From assembly GCF_019145435.1 (NCBI RefSeq), contig NZ_JAHSTS010000003.1, positions 310,001 through 374,000 on the forward strand: a DNA stretch of 64,000 nucleotides, read 5' to 3'. Under the pieces are notes generated by a model. It did no database searches. It was not told the DNA's origin and was given only the letters and a program-made list of their open reading frames with translations. This document shows, piece by piece, positions 1 to 11,588 of the stretch; positions within the stretch are counted from its first letter, which is position 1; each line of letters opens with the position of its first letter. Both the position numbers and the translations under genes were made by a program. The DNA comes from Pseudomonas ekonensis (GTDB taxonomy: Bacteria > Pseudomonadota > Gammaproteobacteria > Pseudomonadales > Pseudomonadaceae).

Positions 1-1
1 C

Positions 2-457
2 AACCCGGCGATGGCCCCGACGTCGACCATCCTCGACGAGACCTACAAGGTCGCGATCACCCGTTTCGACAACCGCATCCGCGTCGGCGGCATGGCCGAG
101 ATCGCCGGTTTCGACCTGTCGCTGAACCCGCGCCGGCGCGAAACCCTGGAGATGATCGTCAACGACCTTTATCCTCAGGGCGGCAACCTGGCCGAGGCGA
201 GCTTCTGGACCGGCCTGCGTCCGACCACTCCGGACGGCACCCCGATCGTCGGCGCCACCCCGTTCAAGAACCTGTTCCTGAACACCGGCCACGGCACCCT
301 CGGCTGGACCATGGCGTGCGGCTCCGGCCGTCTGCTGGCCGACCTGATGGCCAAGAAAAAGCCGCAGATCAGCGCCGAAGGCCTCGACATTTCCCGTTAC
401 GGCAACACCACCCAGGAGTCCGCCAAGCATGGCAATCCAGCGCCAGCTCACCAATGA
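2..457 (+). CDS. dadA: D-amino acid dehydrogenase small subunit, C-terminal part (DadA)
   Basis: This is the last 151 codons of a FAD-dependent dehydrogenase; the start lies before the window. DadA oxidises D-alanine (and other D-amino acids) to the keto acid at the inner membrane in L-alanine catabolism, after DadX has racemised L-alanine. The visible part carries the typical DAO C-terminal signatures [14 protein letters not shown] and NTGHGTLGW, which contact substrate and flavin. The reading frame is open from the first complete codon. The next gene starts 29 bp before this stop, so the two are translationally linked, and dadX follows, as in the dad operon of other Pseudomonas. Confidence 0.95.
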   Translation, partial: NPAMAPTSTILDETYKVAITRFDNRIRVGGMAEIAGFDLSLNPRRRETLEMIVNDLYPQGGNLAEASFWTGLRPTTPDGTPIVGATPFKNLFLNTGHGTLGWTMACGSGRLLADLMAKKKPQISAEGLDISRYGNTTQESAKHGNPAPAHQ

Positions 458-782
458 GCGCATGAGTCAGATCGTCACCCACAACGGCACCGTGTACCTG
501 GCCGGACAGGTCGGCGACGACTTCAGCGCCGGGGTCGAACAGCAGACCCGAGACGTGCTGGCCAACATCGAGCGGCTGTTGGACCTGGCCGGCACCGACA
601 AGCACCACCTGCTGTCGGCGACGATCTACCTGAACGACATCGGTGCGCACTTCGCCGCCATGAACGCGGTGTGGGATCAGTGGCTGCCCAAGGGCGTCGC
701 CCCGGCCCGGGCCACCGTCGAAGCGAAGATGGCCCGTCCCGATGTGCTGGTCGAGATCTCGGTGATCGCCGCACAGCCGTGA
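429..782 (+). CDS. RidA family (YjgF/YER057c/UK114) enamine/imine deaminase-like protein
   Basis: A 117-residue protein of normal RidA length. It shows [10 protein letters not shown] near the N-terminus, a central LLSATIYL strand and the C-terminal PARATVEA segment; in this family the Arg of that segment holds the carboxylate of the 2-imino acid. RidA proteins hydrolyse reactive imines and enamines released by amino acid-metabolising enzymes, so a position overlapping dadA, whose flavoenzyme makes 2-iminopropionate, is biochemically sensible. Its ATG lies inside the dadA 3' end. A terminator-like hairpin follows before dadX. Which RidA subfamily it belongs to was not determined. Confidence 0.9.
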   Translation: MAIQRQLTNERMSQIVTHNGTVYLAGQVGDDFSAGVEQQTRDVLANIERLLDLAGTDKHHLLSATIYLNDIGAHFAAMNAVWDQWLPKGVAPARATVEAKMARPDVLVEISVIAAQP

Positions 783-804
783 TCCGACGCTAAAAATCCC
801 TCTC

Positions 805-845
805 CCGGCGCTGTTGGCGGTCAACGCCAGCCGGCGCCGGTTTTT
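805..845 (+). terminator. hairpin with T-run between ridA-like gene and dadX
   Basis: The outer arms CCGGCGC (805-811) and GCGCCGG (834-840) pair. An inner TGGCG/CGCCA stem continues the hairpin, and TTTTT follows at 841-845. This looks like an intrinsic terminator or partial attenuator inside the dad operon, 30 bp before the dadX start. Confidence 0.6.
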
Positions 846-875
846 CTTCCCATGACCGCCCAGAAGTCTGCCGCC

Positions 876-1949
876 ATGCGTCCTGCCCGTGCCCTGATCG
901 ACCTTCAAGCCCTGCGCCACAACTACCGTATCGCCCGCGAGACCACCGGCGCCAAGGCGCTGGCGGTGATCAAGGCCGACGCCTACGGCCATGGCGCGGT
1001 GCGTTGCGCCCAAGCCCTGGAGGCCGAAGCGGACGGCTTCGCCGTGGCCTGCATCGAAGAGGCCCTGGAACTGCGCGCCGCCGGGATCCGCGCGCCGGTG
1101 CTGCTGCTCGAAGGCTTTTTCGAGGCCGACGAGCTGGCGCTGATCGTCGAGCACGACTTCTGGTGCGTGGTGCATTCGCTGTGGCAGCTCGAAGCGATCG
1201 AGCAGGCGGCGTTGAGCAAACCGGTCACCGTGTGGCTCAAGCTCGATTCGGGCATGCACCGCGTGGGCCTGCATCCCAAGGATTATCCGTCGGCCTACCA
1301 GCGGCTGCTGGCCAGCGGCAAGGTGGCGAAGATCGTGCTGATGAGCCACTTCGCCCGCGCCGATGAACTGCACGAGCAGAGCAGCGCCGATCAGGTCGCG
1401 GTGTTCGAGGCCGCCCGCAAGGGCCTGGCGGCGGAAATCAGCCTGCGCAACTCGCCGGCGGTGCTGGGCTGGCCGCAGATCCCCAGCGACTGGGTGCGCC
1501 CGGGCATCATGCTGTACGGCGCTACGCCGTTCGAAGAAGCCAACGCCGTGGCCGAGCGCCTGCAACCGGTGATGACCCTCGAATCGAAGGTCATCAGCGT
1601 GCGCGAACTGCCGGCCGGCGAGCCGGTCGGCTACGGCGCCCGGTTCATCACCGACAAGCCGATGCGCATCGGTGTGGTCGCCATGGGCTACGCCGACGGC
1701 TATCCGCGCCAGGCGCCGACCGGCACCCCGGTGCTGGTGGCCGGCCAGCGCAGCCGCATCCTCGGCCGCGTGTCGATGGACATGCTGTGCATCGACCTCA
1801 CCGACGTGCCGCAGGCCGGCCTCGGTTCCACCGTGGAGCTGTGGGGCAAAAACATCCTCGCCAGCGACGTGGCCAAGTGGGCCGACACCATCCCGTACCA
1901 GATCTTCTGCAACCTGCGCCGGGTGCCGAGGCTCTATTCCGGGGATTGA
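876..1949 (+). CDS. dadX: catabolic alanine racemase (DadX)
   Basis: PLP-dependent racemase converting L-alanine to D-alanine, the substrate of DadA. The PLP lysine is K33 in [11 protein letters not shown], and the second catalytic base is the Tyr of [17 protein letters not shown] and the C-terminal NLRRVPRLY are also typical. The start at 876 ([10 protein letters not shown]) gives 357 residues, the length I recall for Pseudomonas DadX. An upstream in-frame ATG at 852 would add eight residues but sits against a T-rich stretch with no ribosome site. The gene is third in the dad cluster after dadA and the RidA gene. It could also supply D-alanine for the wall. Confidence 0.95.
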   Translation: MRPARALIDLQALRHNYRIARETTGAKALAVIKADAYGHGAVRCAQALEAEADGFAVACIEEALELRAAGIRAPVLLLEGFFEADELALIVEHDFWCVVHSLWQLEAIEQAALSKPVTVWLKLDSGMHRVGLHPKDYPSAYQRLLASGKVAKIVLMSHFARADELHEQSSADQVAVFEAARKGLAAEISLRNSPAVLGWPQIPSDWVRPGIMLYGATPFEEANAVAERLQPVMTLESKVISVRELPAGEPVGYGARFITDKPMRIGVVAMGYADGYPRQAPTGTPVLVAGQRSRILGRVSMDMLCIDLTDVPQAGLGSTVELWGKNILASDVAKWADTIPYQIFCNLRRVPRLYSGD

Positions 1950-2071
1950 CGCCCCGAAGCCGTCTCCGCCGACCGCATGCCCCTCCGGGGCACAGGCCCA
2001 AGTGTTGTAAATACTGAACGCTGTCGCCATGATAACGCTCACTATCTCTACAACCTCAGGAGGCGCGTGCC

Positions 2072-2620
2072 TTGGACGTCGGCGAACGGCTGCAATCGAT
2101 CCGCAAGCTCAAAGGGCTTTCCCAGCGTGAACTCGCCAAGCGTGCGGGCGTCACCAACAGCACCATTTCGATGATCGAAAAGAACAGCGTCAGCCCTTCG
2201 ATCAGTTCGCTGCGCAAAGTGCTGGGCGGGATTCCCATGTCCATGGTCGAGTTCTTCTCCGAAGAGATCCTGCAGGAAGTCCCGACCCAGATCGTCTACA
2301 AGGCCAACGAACTGATCGACATTTCGGACGGCGCCGTGACCATGAAGCTGGTCGGCCGCGCCCACCCGAGCCGGGCCATCGCCTTCCTCAACGAGATCTA
2401 CCCGCCGGGCGCCGACACCGGCGAAGAGATGCTCACCCATGAAGGCGAAGAAACCGGGATCCTGGTGGAAGGGCGCCTGGAGCTGGTGGTGGGCCTTGAA
2501 ACTTTTATCCTCGAGGCCGGCGACAGCTACTACTTTGAAAGTACCAAGCCGCACCGCTTCCGCAATCCGTTCGACTTACCTGCGCGACTAATCAGCGCAG
2601 CCACGCCGGCGAACTTCTAG
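2072..2620 (+). CDS. pauR: XRE/cupin transcriptional regulator, PauR-like polyamine catabolism repressor
   Basis: A 182-residue cytoplasmic regulator. An N-terminal helix-turn-helix (residues about 6-60, with LSQRELAKRAGVTNSTIS) is followed by a C-terminal cupin domain (about 105-180, with GEETGILVEGRLEL and GDSYYF). In P. aeruginosa the orthologue next to dadX, PauR (PA5301), represses polyamine catabolism genes and responds to putrescine and cadaverine; assignment here rests on sequence resemblance and position. The start is TTG at 2072, chosen because AGGAGG lies at 2058-2063 with good spacing and there is no ATG near the helix-turn-helix. A terminator-like hairpin follows at 2681. Confidence 0.88.
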   Translation: MDVGERLQSIRKLKGLSQRELAKRAGVTNSTISMIEKNSVSPSISSLRKVLGGIPMSMVEFFSEEILQEVPTQIVYKANELIDISDGAVTMKLVGRAHPSRAIAFLNEIYPPGADTGEEMLTHEGEETGILVEGRLELVVGLETFILEAGDSYYFESTKPHRFRNPFDLPARLISAATPANF

Positions 2621-2680
2621 TCCCGCAGGCGCCAGGCCGTGGCGGCGAAGGCGTGCGAACCGTTTGACCGATGCGCGACA

Positions 2681-2706
2681 AAACCCCTTCAACTTTGGGG
2701 TTGTTT
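2681..2706 (+). terminator. intrinsic terminator-like hairpin after pauR
   Basis: AACCCC (2682-2687) pairs with GGGGTT (2697-2702), followed by GTTT. It lies 60 bp after the pauR stop. A possible cycB -10 element, TATACT, is at 2727-2732 just downstream. Confidence 0.5.
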
Positions 2707-2790
2707 CAGTGTGGCGGGCTTACCGCTATACTTGCGCCCGCCTGCGAACCGTGGCCGCAGGCGTGAATAGCCACCATTGAGGGTGAACGC

Positions 2791-3219
2791 GTGAACCTAA
2801 TTATGAAAATGCTGGCCGCACCAGCAACCGTACTGGCCCTCTGGGCTGCCAGCGCTCAAGCTGCGACCAACGACGATATCGCCAAACGCCTCGAGCCGGT
2901 CGGCCAGGTCTGCGTTCAGGGTCAGGAGTGCAAGGGGATGGAAGTCGCCGCAGCCGCAGGCGGCGGTGGCGGCGCGAAGACGCCGGATGAAGTGATCGCC
3001 AAGCACTGCAACGCTTGCCATGGCTCCGGCCTGCTGGGCGCGCCGAAGATCGGCGACGCGGCGGCCTGGAAAGAGCGTGCCGACCACCAGGGCGGCCTCG
3101 ACGGCATCCTGGCCAAGGCCATCACCGGCATCAACTCGATGCCGCCGAAGGGCACCTGCGCCGATTGCTCCGACGCCGAGCTCAAGGGCGCGATCCAGAA
3201 GATGTCCGGCCTGAAATAA
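2791..3219 (+). CDS. cycB: cytochrome c5 family protein
   Basis: A 142-residue periplasmic monohaem cytochrome. A short signal peptide (hydrophobic to about residue 24, ending SAQA-A) is followed by a Gly/Ala linker and a class I cytochrome c domain with the haem motif CNACH and an axial-ligand candidate Met in INSMPPKG. Two further cysteines in CADCSD are typical of cytochrome c5, where they form a disulfide. GTG at 2791 is chosen because a TGAGGG site lies 7 bp upstream; the in-frame ATG at 2803 would also leave a working signal. It probably carries electrons to terminal oxidases. A strong terminator follows immediately. Confidence 0.92.
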   Translation: MNLIMKMLAAPATVLALWAASAQAATNDDIAKRLEPVGQVCVQGQECKGMEVAAAAGGGGGAKTPDEVIAKHCNACHGSGLLGAPKIGDAAAWKERADHQGGLDGILAKAITGINSMPPKGTCADCSDAELKGAIQKMSGLK

Positions 3220-3234
3220 GCCGCTCTTCTGACG

Positions 3235-3262
3235 AAAAAAACCGTCTTCGGACGGTTTTTTT
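3235..3262 (+). terminator. intrinsic terminator after cycB
   Basis: ACCGTC (3241-3246), TTCG loop, GACGGT (3251-3256), with A-run 3235-3240 and T-run 3257-3262 extending the stem. Confidence 0.85.
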
Positions 3263-3355
3263 GTGCCCGCCGTTCCGTCCTGAGACTGGTCATTGCAGCA
3301 ATCTGGCGGCAAGCTCGGTCGTACCTCTATTCATGGAACGGGCGGGAGGCTTCAG

Positions 3356-5278
3356 ATGGTGCAACTGTGTTCGATCGAACAGGCCGTGGACGATGTGCTG
3401 GCGCGGTTGCCGGCGCATATCCACATGGGCCTGCCGCTGGGGCTGGGCAAGCCCAACCGTTTCGTCAACGCGCTGTACCGGCGCATCAAGGGCCTGCCGC
3501 AACGGCAACTGACGGTCTACACCGCCCTGTGCCTCGGCCGTCCGGCCTTGGGCGACGGCTTGCAGAAGCGTTTTCTGGAGCCCTTCGTCGAACGGGTCTT
3601 CGGCGATTACCCGGAACTGGAGTTCCTCGCCGACCTGCGCCGCGACAGCCTGCCGGCCAACATCCGCATCGAGCAGTTCTTCATGCAGCCCGGCAGCCTG
3701 CTGCACAGCACGCAGGCCCAGCAGGACTACGTCAGCAGCAACTACAGCCACGCGGCCCGCGACATCAACGCCGCCGGGCTGAACCTGGTGGCGCAGCTGC
3801 TGGCCAGCAGCGCCGTGCATCCGGATCGCCTGAGCCTGAGCTGCAACCCGGACATCACCCTCGACCTGCTGCCGATGATCGCCAAGCGCCGGGCCGCCGG
3901 GGAAACCATCCTGCTGGTGGGCCAGGTGCACACCGAACTGCCGTACATGCCCGGCGACGCCGAGGTGGACATCGACACCTTCGACCTGCTGGTCGACGAG
4001 AAGGACAGCAGCACGCTGTTTTCCACGCCGAACATGCCGGTGGGGTTTCAGGACCACTTCATCGGCCTGCACGCCAGCGCGCTGGTGCGCGACGGCGGCA
4101 CGCTGCAGATCGGCATCGGTTCGATGGGCGATGCGCTGACCGCCGCCCTGCTGGTGCGCCAGGCCGACAACGCCGGATACCGCAGCCTGCTGGCAGAGGT
4201 GAACCTCAGCCCGTGGGCGCGGCTGATCGAGCGCGAGGGCGGTCTCGAACCGTTCGCCAAGGGCCTGTACGGTTGCAGCGAAATGTTCGTCAACGGCCTT
4301 CTGGTGCTGGCGGAGGCGGGGATCATCCGGCGCAAGGTCTACCCGGATGTGCCGACCCAGCAACAGGCCAACGCCGGCACCCTCGATGAGGCCGCGCAAT
4401 CCGACGGCGTTTCGGTGCACGGCGGCTTCTTCCTCGGGCCGCGCAGTTTCTACGAGCGCCTGCACGAGCTGTCGCACGGCAAGCGCCTCGAATTCGACAT
4501 GACCCGCATTAGTTACATCAACGAACTGTACGGTCAGGAAGAGCTCAAGCGCCTGCAGCGCCTCGATGCGCGGTTCATCAACACCGTGTTCACCATGACC
4601 CTGCTGGGCGCCGGTGTGGCGGATCAACTGCAAGACGGGCGAGTGCTCAGCGGCGTCGGCGGGCAATACAACTTCGTTGCCCAGGGCCATGCGCTGGAGG
4701 GGGCGCGGTCGATCCTGCTGCTGCGCAGCTGGCGCGAGTCCGGCGGCGAGGTCAGTTCGAACATTGTCTGGGAGTACGGCCACTGCACGATTCCCCGGCA
4801 CCTGCGCGACATCGTGGTGACCGAGTACGGCATCGCCGACCTGCGCGGCAAGTCCGACGCGGCGGTGATCGAAGCGCTACTGAACATCAGCGACTCGCGC
4901 TTTCAGCCGGAGCTGACCGAGCGGGCGCAGAAGGCCGGCAAGCTGCCGAAGGATTTCCGCCTCGATCCGCGTTTCGCCGACAACACCCCGCAGCGTTTGC
5001 AGGGGATGGCCGCGCGGCATCCGAACCTGTTTCCGGAGTATCCGCTGGGTTGCGATTTCACCGAGGTGGAGCGGGACCTGCTGCGGGCGCTGAACTGGCT
5101 CAAGAGCAAGTTCAAGCTGAGCGAGATTCTGGAGCTGGGCAGGGCTGCCCTCGATGCACCGGAAGCCTCGACTTTCCCGGAGCACCTGGCGCGGATGCAG
5201 CTCACCAGGCCGGAAGGCTTGAAAGAAGACCTGTACCGGCGTTTGCTGCTCACAGGCCTGAAGGCCACTGCACAGTAA
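3356..5278 (+). CDS. acetyl-CoA hydrolase/transferase family protein
   Basis: A 640-residue protein of the acetyl-CoA hydrolase/CoA-transferase family, longer than the usual 500-550. The N-terminal half holds CoA-transferase-like segments (HMGLPLGLGKPN; GTLQIGIGSMGDAL). The C-terminal domain has SGVGGQYNF, where most relatives have Asp rather than Asn, and the conserved VVTEYGIADLRGKS. A basic C-terminal tail of about 100 residues extends past the core. The start at 3356 is preferred because GGGAGG sits 6 bp before it; an ATG at 3293 would add 21 residues overlapping the terminator region. The physiological acyl-CoA is unknown. It is convergent with xpt, with a REP pair between. Confidence 0.85.
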   Translation: MVQLCSIEQAVDDVLARLPAHIHMGLPLGLGKPNRFVNALYRRIKGLPQRQLTVYTALCLGRPALGDGLQKRFLEPFVERVFGDYPELEFLADLRRDSLPANIRIEQFFMQPGSLLHSTQAQQDYVSSNYSHAARDINAAGLNLVAQLLASSAVHPDRLSLSCNPDITLDLLPMIAKRRAAGETILLVGQVHTELPYMPGDAEVDIDTFDLLVDEKDSSTLFSTPNMPVGFQDHFIGLHASALVRDGGTLQIGIGSMGDALTAALLVRQADNAGYRSLLAEVNLSPWARLIEREGGLEPFAKGLYGCSEMFVNGLLVLAEAGIIRRKVYPDVPTQQQANAGTLDEAAQSDGVSVHGGFFLGPRSFYERLHELSHGKRLEFDMTRISYINELYGQEELKRLQRLDARFINTVFTMTLLGAGVADQLQDGRVLSGVGGQYNFVAQGHALEGARSILLLRSWRESGGEVSSNIVWEYGHCTIPRHLRDIVVTEYGIADLRGKSDAAVIEALLNISDSRFQPELTERAQKAGKLPKDFRLDPRFADNTPQRLQGMAARHPNLFPEYPLGCDFTEVERDLLRALNWLKSKFKLSEILELGRAALDAPEASTFPEHLARMQLTRPEGLKEDLYRRLLLTGLKATAQ

Positions 5279-5294
5279 TGCCTGGCCCAAACAC

Positions 5295-5386
5295 CTGTAG
5301 GCGTGAGCCTGCTCGCGATAGCGGTCTATCAGTCACGACATGTGGAGACGGATACATCGCTATCGCGGGCAGGCTCACGCCTACAA
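5295..5386. repeat. REP doublet (REPIN-like inverted pair)
   Basis: A REP copy at 5295-5323 (GTAGGCGTGAGCCTGC and following GCGATAGCG) is repeated in reverse complement at 5356-5386 with one or two mismatches, about 32 bp apart. It lies between two convergent genes, a usual REPIN site in P. fluorescens relatives. Confidence 0.85.
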
Positions 5387-5405
5387 GGGAGCGCGGTGTT
5401 GCGGG

Positions 5406-8046
<2,641 letters not shown>

Positions 8047-8243
8047 ACGGAAATTCGGGAGTCGTTGACGAAATGGGGCGGCATTTTAACAGGCTCAGCG
8101 AATTGTGCCGCTCCTGTCCGACTTGTGACGCAGCACGCGGTTACAGTTTGCCGGTTTTGATACTTTCACGCAGGATGTGCGGAGATTTTGCGTCTAATGT
8201 TCTCATTCGTGACACAAAACGACGATTTGATAACCGATGTCAT

Positions 8244-8272
8244 TTGGTCATTGGCCGGCGCAACGGCATAAT
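8244..8272 (+). promoter_or_regulatory. sigma-70-type promoter for the GGDEF/EAL gene
   Basis: TTGGTC (8244-8249), 17 bp, CATAAT (8267-8272). Predicted transcription start is about 8279, leaving a leader of about 33 nt to the TTG start. Confidence 0.5.
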
Positions 8273-8311
8273 GCCCGCCGCCCACATCATTGCAGAGTCT
8301 AGGGAGTCAGC

Positions 8312-9985
8312 TTGTCTACGCCTGTCGAACCCTTGCGTTTGCTGCTGCTGGCCGAAGAGCCGGCCTGGACAGCGTTGTTGCGCGAGTGCCTGGCGCCGAT
8401 GGGCAGCTCGGCGGTGCTGATCGGCGCGCCGGACTGGGATTCGGTCAGCCGCCTGTTCGAAGACAACCGCCACGCGGTGCTGCTGACCGTGCCGGGCCTG
8501 CAGCCGGCGCCCGGGCGCTGCAGCCTGCCGACGGTGCTGCTTTTGGAGCACGAGCCGGCGAACCCGCCCGACGGCGTCAGCGACTGGCTGGTGCGCGACG
8601 CGCTCGACACCGGCATGCTGCGCCGCTGCCTGCGCCATGTGCGCGAGCGGGGCGTGCTGGAGAACACCCTGCAACGCCTGGCCGAACAGGATCCGCTGAC
8701 CGGGATCGCCAACCGCCAGGGTTTCCAGACCCTGCTCACGGCCCGCCTGGCCGAAAACGACGGCCGGGGCCTGGCCCTCGGGCACCTGGACCTGGACAAC
8801 TTCCGCCACGCCAACGACGCCCTCGGCCACCAGGCCGGCGACCGCCTGATCCTGCAGGTGGTGGCGCGGCTCAAGAGCCAGTTGGAGGCCGGCGATCAGC
8901 TGGCCCGTCTGGGCAGCGACGAATTCGCCCTGTTGATCGACACCCGCCGCGCCCCGCAGCGCGCCGAGTGGATGGCCGAACGCATCACCGAAGCGCTGGC
9001 CGAACCCTACTGGATCGACGGCGAGAGCCTGCTGATCGGCTCCAGCCTGGGCATCGCCCATGCCCGCGCCCACGCCGGCGCCGACCCGCTGATGTGGCAC
9101 GCGCACATCGCCATGCAGCAGGCCAAGAGCACCCAGGGCTGCACCTTCCACATCTTCAACGAACGGATCAACCGCAACGCGCGGAGCATGGCCGACCTCG
9201 AAAGCGAGCTGCGCCGGGCCTTGCGCCGCGACGAGCTGGAGCTGCACTACCAGCCGCGCCTGAACCTGGCGGACGGGCAGATCGTCGGCCTCGAGGCCCT
9301 GGTACGCTGGCGCCACAGCGAGCGCGGGCTGCTGCCGCCCAGCGAGTTCGTGCCGCTGGCCGAGCAGAGCGGGCTGATCGTGCCTTTGGGCTACTGGGTG
9401 ATCTCCCGGGCCCTGCGCGACATGCAGGCCCTGCGCGAGCACGGCCTGCCGGCGCTGCACATGGCGATCAACCTGTCGTTCCGCCAGTTTCAGGACAGCC
9501 AGCTGCTGCCTACCCTCAGCCGCCTGATCGCCGAGCGCGGCGTCGAGGCCCAGTGGCTGGAGTTCGAACTCACCGAAACCGCCGTGATGCGCCGCAGCGA
9601 CCTGGTCAAGCAGACCATGGACGCCCTCGGCCGCCTCGGCGTGCGCTTCTCGCTGGACGACTTCGGCACCGGGTTCTCCTCGTTCGTGCACCTCAACAGC
9701 CTGCCGATCACGCTGCTCAAGATCGACAAGAGCTTCGTCGGCGGCATGGAACAGCGCGAAGAGAACCGCAAGCTGGTGCACGCGATGATCAACCTGGCGC
9801 ACAACCTGCACCTGGAAGTGGTGGCCGAGGGGGTGGAGACCGCAGAACAGATGGCGTTGCTGCGCGGCTTCGGTTGCGATCAGGTGCAGGGCTACCTGAT
9901 CAGCAAGCCGCTGCCGCTGGCGGAGCTGGTGGCCTACCTCACGGTCGGCTCCGGCGAAGAGCCGGCGCTGGACGTGGTGGTCTGA
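8312..9985 (+). CDS. GGDEF/EAL protein, probable c-di-GMP phosphodiesterase (ProE/PA5295-like)
   Basis: 557 residues in three parts. A receiver-like N-terminus (about 1-120) lacks the acidic pocket and phospho-acceptor Asp. The GGDEF domain (about 130-290) has DPLTGIANR intact but reads GSDEF at 201-205 and has EAGD where an RxxD inhibitory site would be, so cyclase activity is unlikely. The EAL domain (about 300-555) has EALVRW (E328), a NLSFRQF Asn, ELTE, DDFGTG, KIDKSF, EGVET and QGYLISKPL, a full catalytic set. I therefore infer hydrolysis of c-di-GMP. In P. aeruginosa the orthologue in this position is ProE, which affects exopolysaccharide. The start is TTG with AGGGAG 5 bp upstream. Confidence 0.88.
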   Translation: MSTPVEPLRLLLLAEEPAWTALLRECLAPMGSSAVLIGAPDWDSVSRLFEDNRHAVLLTVPGLQPAPGRCSLPTVLLLEHEPANPPDGVSDWLVRDALDTGMLRRCLRHVRERGVLENTLQRLAEQDPLTGIANRQGFQTLLTARLAENDGRGLALGHLDLDNFRHANDALGHQAGDRLILQVVARLKSQLEAGDQLARLGSDEFALLIDTRRAPQRAEWMAERITEALAEPYWIDGESLLIGSSLGIAHARAHAGADPLMWHAHIAMQQAKSTQGCTFHIFNERINRNARSMADLESELRRALRRDELELHYQPRLNLADGQIVGLEALVRWRHSERGLLPPSEFVPLAEQSGLIVPLGYWVISRALRDMQALREHGLPALHMAINLSFRQFQDSQLLPTLSRLIAERGVEAQWLEFELTETAVMRRSDLVKQTMDALGRLGVRFSLDDFGTGFSSFVHLNSLPITLLKIDKSFVGGMEQREENRKLVHAMINLAHNLHLEVVAEGVETAEQMALLRGFGCDQVQGYLISKPLPLAELVAYLTVGSGEEPALDVVV

Positions 9986-10039
9986 GCGGGTCACCCGGCC
10001 TGCTGGCGATGGCGTCAGTCCAGGCGCTGCGCGTCAGGA

Positions 10040-11431
10040 TCATTCGGCCTGGGCGACCGCGAACGAGTCCGAAGGCTCGTGCCGGATCATCCGCTTCATC
10101 TTCCACTCGAACCCCAGCGTCAGGCACACCGCCGCGCATGCCAGCCCCAGCGCCAGGCCCCACCAGACGCCGGTCGGCCCCCAGTGCAGGTGGAACGCCA
10201 TCAGCCACGCCGCCGGCGCGCCGATCAGCCAGTAGCAGCCGAGCCCGACCAGAAAGGTGGTCTTGGCGTCCTTGAGCCCGCGGATGCAGCCCATGGCGAT
10301 GGTCTGGACGCCGTCGAACAGCTCGAACCACGCCGCCACCATCAGCAGGCTGACGGCCAGGCGGATCACCTCGGCGAAGGCCGGGTCGTCGTGATCCAGG
10401 AACAGGCCCACCAGCGGATCCGGCAACAGCCAGAACACCATGGCGAAGCACAGCATCACCGCCGCGCCGAAGGCGATCCCGACCCGCCCGGACATCCGCG
10501 CGTCGAGCAATTGCCCGGCGCCGTAATGCTGGCCGATGCGCATGGTGATCGCGTAGGACAGCCCCGCCGGCACCATGAACGCCACCGAGACGATCTGCAG
10601 GGCGATCTGGTGCGCCGCCAGTTGCGTGCTGCCCATGGTGCCCATGCACAGCGCGGCGAAGGCGAACAGCCCGACCTCCACGGCATAGGTGCCGCCGATC
10701 GGCAGGCCCAGGCGCCACAGTTCCTTGAGGTACTGCCGGTTGAGGCGCGACAGGCCCTGGCGCAGCGGGTAGGCGTCGTAGGCCGGATGCCGGCGGATGT
10801 GCCAGGCCAGCGCCAGCGCCATGCAGTTGGCGACGATCGCCGTGACCAGGCCGATGCCGGTCAGCCCCAGTTTCGGCAGGCCGAACAGGCCGGTGATCAG
10901 CGCGTAGTTGAGCAGGAAGTTGGCCACGGTGCCGGCCAGGCTGATGACCATCACCGGCGTCGCCCGGCCGATGGCGCTGGTGAAGCCGCGCAGGGCCATG
11001 AAGCTCAGGTAGCCGGGCAGGGCGAACGGCAAGGCCAGCAGGAACTGCCCGGCGGCGTTGACGTTGGTTTCGGTCTGGCCGAACAGCAGCAGCACCGGTT
11101 TGAGGTTCCACAGCAGCAGGCCGGCGCCGAGGGCCATCAGCCAGGCCAGCCACAGCCCGGCCTGGGTCAGCCGGGCGGCGCCGAGGATGTCGCCGGCGCC
11201 CTGACGGATCGCCACCAGGGTGCCGACCGCCGCGATCACGCCGATGCAGAAGATCGACACGAACGAATAGCTCGCCGCGCCCAGGCCGCCGCCGGCCAGG
11301 GCTTCCGGGCTCAGGCGCGCCATCATCAGGGTGTCGGTCAGCACCATCAGCATGTGCGCCAACTGCGAGGCGATCAGCGGCCCCGCCAGCCGGAGGATGG
11401 CCCAGAGTTCGGTACGCACGGGACGCTGCAT
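10040..11431 (-). CDS. MATE family (NorM-like) multidrug efflux transporter
   Basis: A 463-residue inner-membrane protein with about 12 hydrophobic helices in two homologous halves, typical of Na+- or H+-coupled MATE exporters of cationic drugs. The N-terminal segment LAGPLIASQLAHMLM with a following TLMMARLSPEALAGGG is characteristic of NorM. The ATG at 11431 is chosen because AAGGA lies 10 bp upstream; a GTG at 11440 touches that same site and is too close. It is convergent with the EAL gene and divergent from the LysR gene, so the LysR product may regulate it, which is an inference from position only. Confidence 0.9.
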   Translation of the reverse strand: MQRPVRTELWAILRLAGPLIASQLAHMLMVLTDTLMMARLSPEALAGGGLGAASYSFVSIFCIGVIAAVGTLVAIRQGAGDILGAARLTQAGLWLAWLMALGAGLLLWNLKPVLLLFGQTETNVNAAGQFLLALPFALPGYLSFMALRGFTSAIGRATPVMVISLAGTVANFLLNYALITGLFGLPKLGLTGIGLVTAIVANCMALALAWHIRRHPAYDAYPLRQGLSRLNRQYLKELWRLGLPIGGTYAVEVGLFAFAALCMGTMGSTQLAAHQIALQIVSVAFMVPAGLSYAITMRIGQHYGAGQLLDARMSGRVGIAFGAAVMLCFAMVFWLLPDPLVGLFLDHDDPAFAEVIRLAVSLLMVAAWFELFDGVQTIAMGCIRGLKDAKTTFLVGLGCYWLIGAPAAWLMAFHLHWGPTGVWWGLALGLACAAVCLTLGFEWKMKRMIRHEPSDSFAVAQAE

Positions 11432-11588
11432 GGTCGTCACATCCTTTTAATCGAGGGAGCAAGAGACCGTCGATTCTCGCGGTTCGGCGAGGTTGGCACA
11501 AAGGGATAAAAAGGATGGGTGGCATGATTAAAACTCATCCAGGGGCATTTCTGATAAGTTGGCGCCATCCCGCAACCGGAGCCTTGTC

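Noticed and set aside
369..2042. 557-codon minus-strand open frame opposite dadA-dadX
   Set aside because: Antisense shadow of real genes: His/Gln/Arg/Gly-rich composition, no domain, no ribosome site; common in GC-rich DNA.
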